Under the pieces are notes generated by a model, which saw nothing but the letters and a program-made list of their open reading frames with translations, ran no database searches and was not told the DNA's origin. 34,251 nt of DNA from a bacterium. GTDB lineage: Bacteria; Patescibacteriota; Saccharimonadia; Saccharimonadales; UBA4665. The translations under genes and the position numbers were made by a program. The stretch covers positions 1-34,251 of the forward strand of contig JAJYJU010000004.1 of the NCBI GenBank assembly GCA_021789195.1, given 5' to 3'. Below are positions 9,554 to 19,201 of this stretch, one piece after another; position 1 is the first letter of the stretch; each line of letters opens with the position of its first letter.

Positions 9554-10831
9554 ATGAACTTTATTGACCAAGCAGATGTAAGTGTTGAGGCGGGTAAAGG
9601 CGGTGACGGCCGGACTAGTTTCAGACGCGAGAAATTTATTTCCCGAGGCGGTCCTGACGGCGGTGACGGCGGTGACGGCGGTGACGTTATTCTGCATGCC
9701 AGCAATAACCAAAACTCTCTAGCAACTTTTAGATACAACAAGCTACTAAAAGCCGATGATGGTGCCAACGGTGGTAATAAGAAAAAACATGGCAAAAGCG
9801 GGACTGACTTAGTGGTTGAAGTTCCGGTCGGAACCGAGGCTAAAGATGAAAATGGTGAAGTTATAGCCGATATGATTAGTGACGGCCAAAGCGTTGTAAT
9901 AGCATTAGGTGGCAAAGGTGGGTATGGGAACGCGCACTTTGTCAGCTCGCGCCGTCAGGCACCTAATTTTTCAGAAAAAGGTGAGCCGGGTCAAGCCCGA
10001 CAATTAAAACTTGAGCTTAAGATGTTAGCCGATGTTGGTTTGGTTGGTTTGCCAAATGCCGGTAAATCCACACTGCTTGGTGCCATATCTCATGCCCGAC
10101 CAAAAGTAGCGGACTATCCATTCACTACCCTTAGTCCATCGGTTGGTGTGGTTGATATGGACAAGAACCGCAGCCTGTTGTTTGCAGACATTCCCGGCTT
10201 GATTGAAGGTGCTGCCGAAGGTAAGGGCCTGGGACACGATTTCTTGCGTCATGTTGAGAGAACATCGGTATTAGTGCATCTAATCGATGCTTATGTGCCG
10301 GATGTAGCCGTAGCATATAAGACTATACGCAGTGAGTTAGAGGCATATAACCCAATACTAGCTAAGCGACCGGAAATTGTAGCTATTAATAAAGCGGAAG
10401 GGTTAGACAGTGAGATAACTGATGATTTAGTTAAGAACCTAAAAAGCGTGCTTAAAACTAAATCCACCCCTATTATTTTAATTTCTGCCTTAAGTGGTCT
10501 AGGACTTAAGCGATTAACTTATGCCGCTAGTAGTGCTAAAGATAAAGTTTTAGCTAAACAGTCCAAGGAAGTAGAGCCTACACTATATGAGTACCGCTTG
10601 CCAGATAGTAAAAGCAGCTGGAGCATTACTCACGAAAAAGATAACACTTATGTTATTAACGGACTGCAAATCGAGCGCTTCGCTATTCGAACTGACTTTA
10701 ATAACGACCAGGCCGTGGCCAGACTGTTGGACATTTTCCGCAAGAAAGGCATTCTAAAAGCCCTGACTAAACAAGGTGTAAAACCGGGCGATACTCTTAA
10801 TATTGCCGGCAAGGGCAAAATTATTTATTAG
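9554..10831 (+). CDS. obg: Obg/CgtA GTPase
   Basis: Glycine-rich Obg fold (GGPDGGDGGDGGDVILHA), GLPNAGKSTLL G1, DIPGLIEGAAEGKGLGHDFLRH, C-terminal OCT-like domain. Confidence 0.97.
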   Translation: MNFIDQADVSVEAGKGGDGRTSFRREKFISRGGPDGGDGGDGGDVILHASNNQNSLATFRYNKLLKADDGANGGNKKKHGKSGTDLVVEVPVGTEAKDENGEVIADMISDGQSVVIALGGKGGYGNAHFVSSRRQAPNFSEKGEPGQARQLKLELKMLADVGLVGLPNAGKSTLLGAISHARPKVADYPFTTLSPSVGVVDMDKNRSLLFADIPGLIEGAAEGKGLGHDFLRHVERTSVLVHLIDAYVPDVAVAYKTIRSELEAYNPILAKRPEIVAINKAEGLDSEITDDLVKNLKSVLKTKSTPIILISALSGLGLKRLTYAASSAKDKVLAKQSKEVEPTLYEYRLPDSKSSWSITHEKDNTYVINGLQIERFAIRTDFNNDQAVARLLDIFRKKGILKALTKQGVKPGDTLNIAGKGKIIY

Positions 10832-10833
10832 AT

Positions 10834-12315
10834 ATGTCTAGCTCACCAAGCTTATTCTTCTATGATCTTGAGACATCCGGCATTCATGCCGATTCAGCCA
10901 GAATAATGCAGTTTGCCGGCCAACGCGTCGATTTAGACTTAAATCCGGTCGGCGAACCAATAAATCTATTGATTAAACTGAGTGAAGACATCCTGCCGGA
11001 CCCTTATTCCGTTTTGATTCATGGCATTGCCCCTCAGCAGACTATATTAGAAGGATTGTCTGAAGAAGAGTTTCTTAAAGAGTTTTATAGCTCAGTCGTT
11101 CAGCCTGATACAACTTTCGTCGGTTTTAACAATGTCCGCTTTGACGATGAGTTCATGCGCTTTTTAAATTACCGTAATCTGTATGACCCGTATGCATGGG
11201 CTTGGGAAAACGGCAACTCACGCTGGGATATGCTGGATGTTACTAGAATGATTCGGGCGATTAGTCCGGATGGCATAGACTGGCCATCGGACGAGGCCGG
11301 AAAAAATACCAACCGCTTGGAGCTACTGGCTAAAGCAAACAACTTAAAGCACACCAACGCTCATGATGCTCTGTCTGACGTAGAAGCTACTATTAGTTTA
11401 ACTCGACTAATTAAAGAGCGTAATCCGGAGCTGTTTGCCAGTTTGTTCAAGATGCGCCTTAAAGTTGAAGCCGGCAAGCTAATCAATTCTAACCAGCCAT
11501 TTATTTACACATCTTCACATTACTCCTCGGAATACCTGCATAGCACGGTCGCTCTAAAAGTGGCAGATAATCTGCCGAGTAATGGTAGCGTCCTAGTGTA
11601 TGACTTAAGATTTGACCCCTCAAATTGGTTAAAATTGAGCACCGAACAATTGGCTTCCGCTTGGCGCTATGAGCCCAAAAGAGACCAATCGACTAATCCA
11701 AGTCTGCCTGTAAAAACACTCAGGCTAAACCGCTGCCCAGCCATCCAGCCGATTGACATCGAGAACATAAGCCCAGACTTAGCTAAACGACTTAAACTCA
11801 ACCGTGACAAGATTAAACAACACGAACAAATCTTAAAGGATAAAGCCGTTCTAGTTGACTTTGGCAATAAATTAAACGAGGCGCTTGAAATTTTAAATGA
11901 CGAACAATCTATAAGGCACAAAAAACGCTCAACCACGCCAGATATGCGCTTATATGACGGCTTTTACTCTGATGATGACCGTAAATTATTAAAGTCTTTG
12001 CACAATGGCGACGAGATGGTAGATAAAGTTCGCGAATTAAGACATCAATTTAGTGACCCAAGGCTTAGACAGCTATGTAGTTTCTATCTGGCACGTAATT
12101 TTAAAAAGCAACTAACATCTAAGGAAAGGCAAGGCTGGGAAGACTATTTAAGTCGGCGCTTATTAGGTGGCGGCGAAAACAGCGCTCTATCTAATTACTT
12201 TAAGCAAATTGCGCAACTTAAGGTTGAGCGAAGTGATTCGCGTAGTCAGGTTTTGCTTGAAGATCTCAGGCTGTATGGGGAGTCCCTGATTCCCGCTAGT
12301 AGCATGGAAGCTTAG
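10834..12315 (+). CDS. sbcB: exodeoxyribonuclease I (SbcB family)
   Basis: Close match to the SbcB exonuclease domain: FFYDLETSGIH, GYNNVRFDDE-like FVGFNNVRFDDEF, YRNLYDPYAWAWENGNSRWDMLDV, NAHDALSDVEATI. Confidence 0.92.
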   Translation: MSSSPSLFFYDLETSGIHADSARIMQFAGQRVDLDLNPVGEPINLLIKLSEDILPDPYSVLIHGIAPQQTILEGLSEEEFLKEFYSSVVQPDTTFVGFNNVRFDDEFMRFLNYRNLYDPYAWAWENGNSRWDMLDVTRMIRAISPDGIDWPSDEAGKNTNRLELLAKANNLKHTNAHDALSDVEATISLTRLIKERNPELFASLFKMRLKVEAGKLINSNQPFIYTSSHYSSEYLHSTVALKVADNLPSNGSVLVYDLRFDPSNWLKLSTEQLASAWRYEPKRDQSTNPSLPVKTLRLNRCPAIQPIDIENISPDLAKRLKLNRDKIKQHEQILKDKAVLVDFGNKLNEALEILNDEQSIRHKKRSTTPDMRLYDGFYSDDDRKLLKSLHNGDEMVDKVRELRHQFSDPRLRQLCSFYLARNFKKQLTSKERQGWEDYLSRRLLGGGENSALSNYFKQIAQLKVERSDSRSQVLLEDLRLYGESLIPASSMEA

Positions 12316-12492
12316 GAAATGGGATTTAAAGACAACCTCACTCTTTATTAGAAGTTGTTTTAGCATTTCTTTAACAGATAGTCTGGCACGTTTAACTACT
12401 ATTAATAAAATAATGCCAATAAATAGAAGGCTCCACATAAAGAAACTAATATTCATACCAATGCTCAAGCCTAAATTAACTAACTGATACAT
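12187..12492 (-). CDS. possible small membrane protein (uncertain)
   Basis: The N-terminal half lies in an otherwise empty gap and contains a convincing TM segment ([19 protein letters not shown]) followed by a basic region; purine-rich stretch upstream. The C-terminal half overlaps sbcB antisense, so this is weak. Confidence 0.3.
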   Translation of the reverse strand: MYQLVNLGLSIGMNISFFMWSLLFIGIILLIVVKRARLSVKEMLKQLLIKSEVVFKSHFLSFHATSGNQGLPIQPEIFKQNLTTRITSLNLKLRNLLKVIR

Positions 12493-12632
12493 CGAAATAA
12501 TACTCTCTTCTTAAACCCCGAAAAATCAAAGTGAGCAAATAATAGCACCAAGTTGCTAAGCAGTCAATAATAATATAAGCAATACTTAAACAGTGGTAAA
12601 AAACATAAAAATACGCTATAATAACAGGCTTT

Positions 12633-15500
12633 ATGGCGGATGAAATCTCGGTTTTAGGAGCGCGCGAACATAACTTAAAAAATGTTAATGTTACCATTCC
12701 GCGCAACAAGCTTGTCGTAATAACCGGATTATCCGGTTCTGGTAAATCCTCACTTGCGTTTGACACTATTTATGCCGAAGGTCAACGACGTTATGTAGAA
12801 AGCCTAAGTTCATACGCTCGTCAGTTTTTGGGTTTGATGGAAAAGCCGGATGTTGATCAAATTGACGGCTTAAGCCCGGCCATATCGATTGACCAGAAAT
12901 CTACCAGTCGCAATCCGCGTTCAACTGTCGCTACAGTTACAGAAATATATGATTACTTAAGACTTCTTTATGCTCGTATTGGCGTGCCGCACTGTCCTAT
13001 AGATAATGTCGTGGTTGAGCGACGCACCATCGAGGGCATATTGGAACAAATAATATCCAAATACATGAACAAGCGAATAGTTGTATTAGCCCCAGTCGTC
13101 ATAGATAAGAAAGGTGCTTTTGAACATATTCCTGAGCAGTATAGCCGGGCTGGTTTTGCCCGGGCAAGAGTAGACGGCGTTATATATGCCCTTGATGAAT
13201 TTCCTGAGTTAGATAAGAACATCCGTCATAAGATAGAGATTGTGGCTGATCGTTTGGCTCTCGATGAAGCTAGCCGAAACCGCTTAGTTCAAAGTGTCGA
13301 GCAAGCCTTGGATCTTACCGATGGCAACGTATACATACTTGATCATGAGAGTAATGAAATTAAGACCTATAGTTTACGTTATGCCTGTCCGAATCATCCG
13401 GATGTAGCCATCCCGGAGCTGGAGCCACGCACCTTTAGCTTTAACAGTCCACACGGAGCCTGCAATGTATGTACCGGTTTAGGCTCGCGGCTTGAAGTTG
13501 ACCCCGAACTGGTTATTCCAAATGGGCGTTTAACTATAGCTGAAGGAGCAATTAGACCATATAACCGTATTAACGTAGATAACTGGTATATGAAGAAGTT
13601 GGCAGCGGTGGCTGACAAACATAACTTCTCACTACATGTGCCAACATCGGAGCTCACTAAGGCCCAGCTGGACTTAATCCTGTACGGTACAGGTGACCAG
13701 ACATATAGCGTTAAGTTATCTGCCGGGCGTTCATTTGAAACTACCTATGAAGGAGTTATTCCAAATCTGGAGCGTCGTCATCGCGAAACCGATAGCGATT
13801 TTATTCGTCGCGACATAGAGCGTTTTATGCTTGAGAGGCCTTGCCATAAGTGTAACGGCCTGCGTCTTAAGCCTGAGGCCCTGGCTATTACCATTAACGA
13901 CTTCTCAATTATGGATGTTTGCCAGCTGTCAATTACTGACGCGGCTGAATGGGTCAATAAACTTAAATTAAATTCAACCGAAACTCATATCGCCCGTTTA
14001 ATTGTTAAAGAGATATCTGCTAGGTTAAAGTTTTTAATTGATGTTGGATTGGATTATCTAACACTACTTAGAAGTGCAGTTACTTTATCTGGAGGTGAAG
14101 CCCAGAGAATTCGCTTAGCCACCCAAATCGGATCAGGCTTAAGCGGAGTACTTTACGTACTTGATGAGCCCAGTATTGGTTTACATCAACGGGACAATGC
14201 CCGTCTTATCGATACCCTAAAGCGACTGCGCGATCTGGGCAACTCAGTTTTAGTAGTAGAACATGACGAAGAAACCATTCGTAGCGCTGACTATTTATTA
14301 GACATTGGTCCCGGTGCCGGCATTCATGGCGGCGAGGTGGTTGCAGCCGGAACGCCAGAGCAGGTAATGAAGACTAAAAATAGTATCACAGCCGATTATT
14401 TATCCGGCAAACTAAAGATTGAAGTTCCCAAAGTTCGTCGCTCCGGCAATGGAAAAACACTAAAAATTATAGGCGCCAAAGAAAATAATCTTAAGAATAT
14501 TGACGTAACAATACCTCTAGGTTCTCTGGTGGTAGTCAGCGGTGTAAGTGGTTCAGGTAAGTCCAGCTTAATAAACGATATTCTAGCCAAAGAGCTGCTA
14601 GCCAGGCTTAATCGTGCCAGTACTGTACCGGGCCGACATGAAGACATCGAAGGGATTAAGCAACTCGACAAAGCTATTATTATTGATCAAAGTCCGATTG
14701 GTAGAACTCCCCGGTCTAATCCGGCAACCTATACCAGTCTATTTACTCCGATTCGCGAGTTGTTTGCTACTTTGCCGGAAGCAAAGCTCAGAGGTTACTC
14801 CGCCGGACGGTTTAGTTTTAATGTGCGTGGTGGTAGGTGTGAAAACTGCCGTGGTGACGGCATCATTAAGATAGAGATGCATTTTTTGCCTGATGTTTAT
14901 GTGCCCTGTGAAGTTTGTCACGGCAAAAGATATAATCGCGAGGCATTAGAAGTCCACTATAAAGGCAAGAACATTAGTGAAGTACTGGAGATGACCTGTG
15001 AAACGGCACTAGATTTCTTTTCTAACATCCCCTCAATCGCAAGGAAACTACAAACCCTGGTTGATGTCGGGTTAGGGTATATTGCTTTAGGCCAGCCAGC
15101 CACTACATTATCCGGTGGTGAGGCTCAGCGCATTAAGTTATCGAGCGAACTAAGCCGACGCGCGACCGGCCGAACTTTGTACATCTTAGATGAACCGACT
15201 ACCGGCCTACATATGGCTGATGTTGAAAAACTTCTTATCATGTTGCACGCCTTAGTAGATGCCGGCAACAGCATGATTGTTATTGAACATAATTTAGACG
15301 TAATTAAGAATGCGGACTACCTTATAGATATGGGGTTAGAAGGTGGCGATGGAGGAGGAAAAGTGATTGCCAGCGGTACCCCGGAGCAGGTTGCATTAAG
15401 TAAATCCAGCTACACCGGACAATTTCTCAAGCATATTCTTAACCAATCTGGTAAAATACAATCAAGTAGATTAAGTAAAAGTACAGGGAAGAACGAGTAA
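12633..15500 (+). CDS. uvrA: excinuclease ABC subunit A
   Basis: Two ABC modules ([27 protein letters not shown]), signature motifs [12 protein letters not shown] and [13 protein letters not shown]-terminal Zn motif CENCRGDG...CEVCHGKRY. Confidence 0.98.
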   Translation: MADEISVLGAREHNLKNVNVTIPRNKLVVITGLSGSGKSSLAFDTIYAEGQRRYVESLSSYARQFLGLMEKPDVDQIDGLSPAISIDQKSTSRNPRSTVATVTEIYDYLRLLYARIGVPHCPIDNVVVERRTIEGILEQIISKYMNKRIVVLAPVVIDKKGAFEHIPEQYSRAGFARARVDGVIYALDEFPELDKNIRHKIEIVADRLALDEASRNRLVQSVEQALDLTDGNVYILDHESNEIKTYSLRYACPNHPDVAIPELEPRTFSFNSPHGACNVCTGLGSRLEVDPELVIPNGRLTIAEGAIRPYNRINVDNWYMKKLAAVADKHNFSLHVPTSELTKAQLDLILYGTGDQTYSVKLSAGRSFETTYEGVIPNLERRHRETDSDFIRRDIERFMLERPCHKCNGLRLKPEALAITINDFSIMDVCQLSITDAAEWVNKLKLNSTETHIARLIVKEISARLKFLIDVGLDYLTLLRSAVTLSGGEAQRIRLATQIGSGLSGVLYVLDEPSIGLHQRDNARLIDTLKRLRDLGNSVLVVEHDEETIRSADYLLDIGPGAGIHGGEVVAAGTPEQVMKTKNSITADYLSGKLKIEVPKVRRSGNGKTLKIIGAKENNLKNIDVTIPLGSLVVVSGVSGSGKSSLINDILAKELLARLNRASTVPGRHEDIEGIKQLDKAIIIDQSPIGRTPRSNPATYTSLFTPIRELFATLPEAKLRGYSAGRFSFNVRGGRCENCRGDGIIKIEMHFLPDVYVPCEVCHGKRYNREALEVHYKGKNISEVLEMTCETALDFFSNIPSIARKLQTLVDVGLGYIALGQPATTLSGGEAQRIKLSSELSRRATGRTLYILDEPTTGLHMADVEKLLIMLHALVDAGNSMIVIEHNLDVIKNADYLIDMGLEGGDGGGKVIASGTPEQVALSKSSYTGQFLKHILNQSGKIQSSRLSKSTGKNE

Positions 15501-15503
15501 TTT

Positions 15504-16214
15504 ATGGCTCAAGATGTAATTAATTTGTCCTTAGAACCGCGTAGTATTACCGGAAAAGCAGTAAAACACTTACGCAAATCCGGTAAAATTCCGGCTGTTA
15601 TCCATGATCACGGCCGTCCTTCAGTTATCGTAGAGGCAGATGGACCGAGCTTAATTAAAGCTTATCGCCAGGCTGGAAAACACCACCCAATTAACTTAGT
15701 TGCCGGCGATAAAACGTACACAGCTATGATTAAAGCGGTCGAGTTTGAGCCACGCAAGAATCAACTCAACCACGTTGTGTTTAATGCTGTTGCGGCTGAC
15801 CAGGTAGTTGAAGCTGAAATACCAATTGAACCTAAATTCGCTGAAGGCAATGAATCGACTCCAGCTGAGCGCTCCGGTCTGATTGTGCTTAACAATCTTG
15901 AATCTGTTATGGTTGAAGCTTTACCCAAAAACCTACCAGACGTTATTTACTACGACGCAGAGAAACTTAATGAAGTTGGCGACCAGGTAGCTGTATCCGA
16001 TTTAATAGTGCCAGACAATGTTGAAATTAAGACTGAATCTAACCATGCTGTGGCTACAGTTTATGAGCCAAGTGCTTTAGCAGCCGCCAACGAATCAGCT
16101 GGTGGTAGCGCAGAAGAGCCGGTAGCAACTGAAGAAGGCGATGAAGCAGAAACTGAAGCAGCTCAAGAAGCTGGTGAAGCAGCAGAAAAAGATAAGTCTG
16201 AAGAAGCTGCTTAA
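15504..16214 (+). CDS. rplY: 50S ribosomal protein L25/CTC family with long acidic tail
   Basis: LEPRSITGKAVKHLRKSGKIPAVIH N-terminus, FEPRKNQLNHVVFNAV, then the TL5/CTC domain and a low-complexity Glu/Ala tail. Confidence 0.9.
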   Translation: MAQDVINLSLEPRSITGKAVKHLRKSGKIPAVIHDHGRPSVIVEADGPSLIKAYRQAGKHHPINLVAGDKTYTAMIKAVEFEPRKNQLNHVVFNAVAADQVVEAEIPIEPKFAEGNESTPAERSGLIVLNNLESVMVEALPKNLPDVIYYDAEKLNEVGDQVAVSDLIVPDNVEIKTESNHAVATVYEPSALAAANESAGGSAEEPVATEEGDEAETEAAQEAGEAAEKDKSEEAA

Positions 16215-16269
16215 GCCCATCTATAAAGAGCCTGTCAGTTAAGTAAGTTAATTTTAAGACAGTATAGAT

Positions 16270-17667
16270 ATGGAAGATGCACCTTTATTTCCTCGCCCGG
16301 AAGATGACGACGAAGAAGACGACAATGAAGACCAGCCAAAGAGGAAAGTTCCTTCCCTAGGCGAGCTAATCATTAACGACGAAAAAGATGGTAAAAAAAG
16401 CATCTTGTCTTTGTTTGAGGCAAACAAAAAGAACACCAAAGATAATGAAGCTGAACCTGACGAGAGTTTATCGGCTGATGAAATAGCAACTGTTCAGCGT
16501 GAAGTTGCATTAGAACATTTAAACAACCCGGTAGTTGAAGCCGAACCGCAACCCCCGGTTGTGGACTTTCTGGAACAAGTCGTTGATGGGGTTGACCCTG
16601 ATACGGCTTATGAAGCAACTAAAATTGCCTACCAACTAGATGAAGTGCCAGAACAAAACAAAGAGTCTATTACCGAAGAAGTAGCAACTCCTCCATCTAA
16701 TGAGCGTGTAGAAATAGAATATCCGCATAGCAATCCATTCATATCAGAACCTGAAGCAGCCATCTCTTCAAGCATAACGACGGTAGAAAGTGTCGCTCCT
16801 AAAAGTGACACCAAGCTGGTAAATAAAATAACCTCTTCAATTGCTACGCATCGCCATCAATCATTAAGCGAACCAAAGACTGTCTATGTCGAAAAACCGG
16901 CAGTAGTTGCCGTCCCAGAGAGTCTAAAAAAAGATATTAATGACATTGAGGTTAAACTAACCAAGAAAGAAGTTACCCTCCAGCGATTAAGTCAAACCAA
17001 GCAAGAGGCTCCAGCAAGCGTAAACACTACGACAAAACCAGTTGAACGGACTCAGCAAGGCCGCAATGAAAGCCGTCTGAACCTAACTAAGCCAACTGCC
17101 CAAGCGGAGAAGATTGGACGGATGCTTATTAATAACGAAAGCAAGAGAACCGAGCAGACCGTATCTAATCAAATTAAAGATACAGCACCTGACCAGGTTA
17201 AGTATATGAGCCGGGCAGAGCTATTAGATTTAAGCAGTAAGTTAGAAGTTGAGGGCGCCTCTCTTAAGCATATGTTCGATAACAATTTGTTTAATGAAAT
17301 AGCCTTAAGACGTTTAGTAGAAGCCTATCTAAGTGGTAAAAACATTGCCCCAATGCTTAGGCATGAAATATTAACTAAACAGCAAAGTAAGTTTGAAAAA
17401 GATCCGCTATTGCGTGATCGCCAAGCTATCACCACTAAGACTAACTCTAGCTGGGATGATATATATAAGGTGTCTAATCAGTTAAACCCACACATCAATA
17501 ATCAACATCAAGGCTCTATTGCGCAGGCGGAAAGTTTAAACATTTACTCTCCTAATTCCTCAAAGAACCAATCTAAACCTCATGGGGTCTCAGTTGCCAG
17601 TGCCACTCTGGTTGCAGTCATAATAATACTGGTGTTTCTAATCATACTCTTTACCTTTCATATATAG
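16270..17667 (+). CDS. hypothetical acidic protein with C-terminal transmembrane anchor
   Basis: 465-aa intact ORF between rplY and uvrC; acidic N-terminus (EDDDEEDDNEDQ), helical C-terminal third, final TM (SVASATLVAVIIILVFLIILFTFHI). Confidence 0.7.
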   Translation: MEDAPLFPRPEDDDEEDDNEDQPKRKVPSLGELIINDEKDGKKSILSLFEANKKNTKDNEAEPDESLSADEIATVQREVALEHLNNPVVEAEPQPPVVDFLEQVVDGVDPDTAYEATKIAYQLDEVPEQNKESITEEVATPPSNERVEIEYPHSNPFISEPEAAISSSITTVESVAPKSDTKLVNKITSSIATHRHQSLSEPKTVYVEKPAVVAVPESLKKDINDIEVKLTKKEVTLQRLSQTKQEAPASVNTTTKPVERTQQGRNESRLNLTKPTAQAEKIGRMLINNESKRTEQTVSNQIKDTAPDQVKYMSRAELLDLSSKLEVEGASLKHMFDNNLFNEIALRRLVEAYLSGKNIAPMLRHEILTKQQSKFEKDPLLRDRQAITTKTNSSWDDIYKVSNQLNPHINNQHQGSIAQAESLNIYSPNSSKNQSKPHGVSVASATLVAVIIILVFLIILFTFHI

Positions 17668-17669
17668 CT

Positions 17670-19181
17670 ATGCCAAGCGAGTCAATTAAGCAGAAACTAA
17701 CTAAGCTCCCAGCGAGTCCCGGGGTATATTTTTACAGGGATAAGAACGGTGAGATTATATACATCGGCAAAGCAGCGGTCTTAAAAAACCGTGTACGACA
17801 ATATTTTCAAAAAAGTCGTTACCGTGACCCCAAGACAGACGCTTTAGTTAGAGAAATTGCAGATATTGAATGGATGGAGGTAGACAGTGAGCTAGACGCC
17901 CTGTTTTTGGAAGCCGAACAAATCAGACGTTATTTACCCAGGTACAATATACTGCTACGCGATGATAAATCACTTGTCTATGTTCGGATCGATTATGATA
18001 GTGACTACCCAACCCTTAGCTTCACCAGACGTCCATTAGATGACGGCGCTAGATACTTTGGCCCATATACATCAATCGCCGCTATACGACAGGCACTAAA
18101 ACTGTTACGAAAAGTATTTCCTTATGCGGTTAAACGAAGTCCGGGACAAAAGCGAGCCAGTTTAAGCTATCATCTTGGTCTTGACCCTGGACTCGAAGAA
18201 GGCAGTACGACCTTAGCAGATTACAGATCTAATCTGCGCAAATTAATGGCATACATTAGCGGACAGCGGGCAACCCTGCTTAAAGAGCTTGATAAAGAAA
18301 TGAAGTCAGCGGCCTCCGTTCACGATTATGAACTGGCAGCCCGCAAGCGGGATCAAATTGAAAGTCTAAGACGACTTAACCAACAAATCATCTTTAGTGA
18401 CAAGGAATTCCTAGACCTAAGTAAGGATGTAGCCTTAAACGAGTTAAAAGACCTGCTTAATTTAAAATCTCCTCCTAAGCGGATTGAAGGCTATGATATA
18501 AGCCACATGCAGGGAAGTGATGTGGTTGCTTCAATGGTTGTGTTTACTAATGGAACGAGCAATAAAACAAGCTACCGCAAATTTAAAACTAGAAAAAACA
18601 TCAATAACGACTTTTTTAACATGAACGAAACCATCGCTAGACGCTTTAAGCAATCAAATCTAGACAAATGGGGAAGGCCAGACTTAGTTTTAATTGATGG
18701 TGGTAAGGGTCAGCTAGAAGCAGCACTAAATGCGCGCGATGAATCAGCCCCCGAATCTTTAAGTGTGCCATTTATTGGGCTAGCTAAAAGAGAAGAACAA
18801 ATTGTTATTGACGTTAGTCGTAGCCAGGTTAGCTTAAACCACGCCCTAATTAGCAAGCTAAACGGTCACGCTGCAGCATCAGGTAATTTTATAGTTATCT
18901 CATTGCCTAATAGTAGCCATATTGTTAAGTTGCTCCAACGGGTGCGGGATGAGAGCCACCGCTTTGCGGTGTCGTATCACTCAACTTTAAAGACCAAACG
19001 CGTTAGTGTCTCATCGCTACAAGACATAGATGGCATTGGCCCGGTTACTTCCAAGAAGCTGCTTCGGCAGTTCAAGTCAATTACTAACATTAAAAAAGCG
19101 TCCCTGGATGATCTTTCTAAAGCTCTTGGCGACACCAAAAAAGCCAAGTTAGTAAAAGATTACCTAATGAATAAACCATAA
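17670..19181 (+). CDS. uvrC: excinuclease ABC subunit C
   Basis: GIY-YIG domain (PGVYFYRDKNGEIIYIGKAAVLKNRVRQYF), UVR motif, EGYDISHMQGSDVVASMVVF, DLVLIDGGKGQL, RDESHRFAVSYH, C-terminal HhH. Confidence 0.97.
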   Translation: MPSESIKQKLTKLPASPGVYFYRDKNGEIIYIGKAAVLKNRVRQYFQKSRYRDPKTDALVREIADIEWMEVDSELDALFLEAEQIRRYLPRYNILLRDDKSLVYVRIDYDSDYPTLSFTRRPLDDGARYFGPYTSIAAIRQALKLLRKVFPYAVKRSPGQKRASLSYHLGLDPGLEEGSTTLADYRSNLRKLMAYISGQRATLLKELDKEMKSAASVHDYELAARKRDQIESLRRLNQQIIFSDKEFLDLSKDVALNELKDLLNLKSPPKRIEGYDISHMQGSDVVASMVVFTNGTSNKTSYRKFKTRKNINNDFFNMNETIARRFKQSNLDKWGRPDLVLIDGGKGQLEAALNARDESAPESLSVPFIGLAKREEQIVIDVSRSQVSLNHALISKLNGHAAASGNFIVISLPNSSHIVKLLQRVRDESHRFAVSYHSTLKTKRVSVSSLQDIDGIGPVTSKKLLRQFKSITNIKKASLDDLSKALGDTKKAKLVKDYLMNKP

Positions 19182-19201
19182 TGTAAGCTACAGTAAGATA
19201 T

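Noticed and set aside
9657-9685. 9-nt tandem repeat (GGCGGTGAC)n
   Set aside because: Encodes the expected Gly-Gly-Asp repeats of the Obg domain.
9532-9915. 127-aa minus-strand ORF opposite obg
   Set aside because: Antisense to the conserved glycine-rich Obg domain; Pro/Ser-rich translation is a by-product of GGY codons.
13360-13480. UvrA first Zn motif CPNH...CNVC (His in place of a Cys)
   Set aside because: Variation in this zinc module is known in UvrA families; not strong enough as a separate finding.
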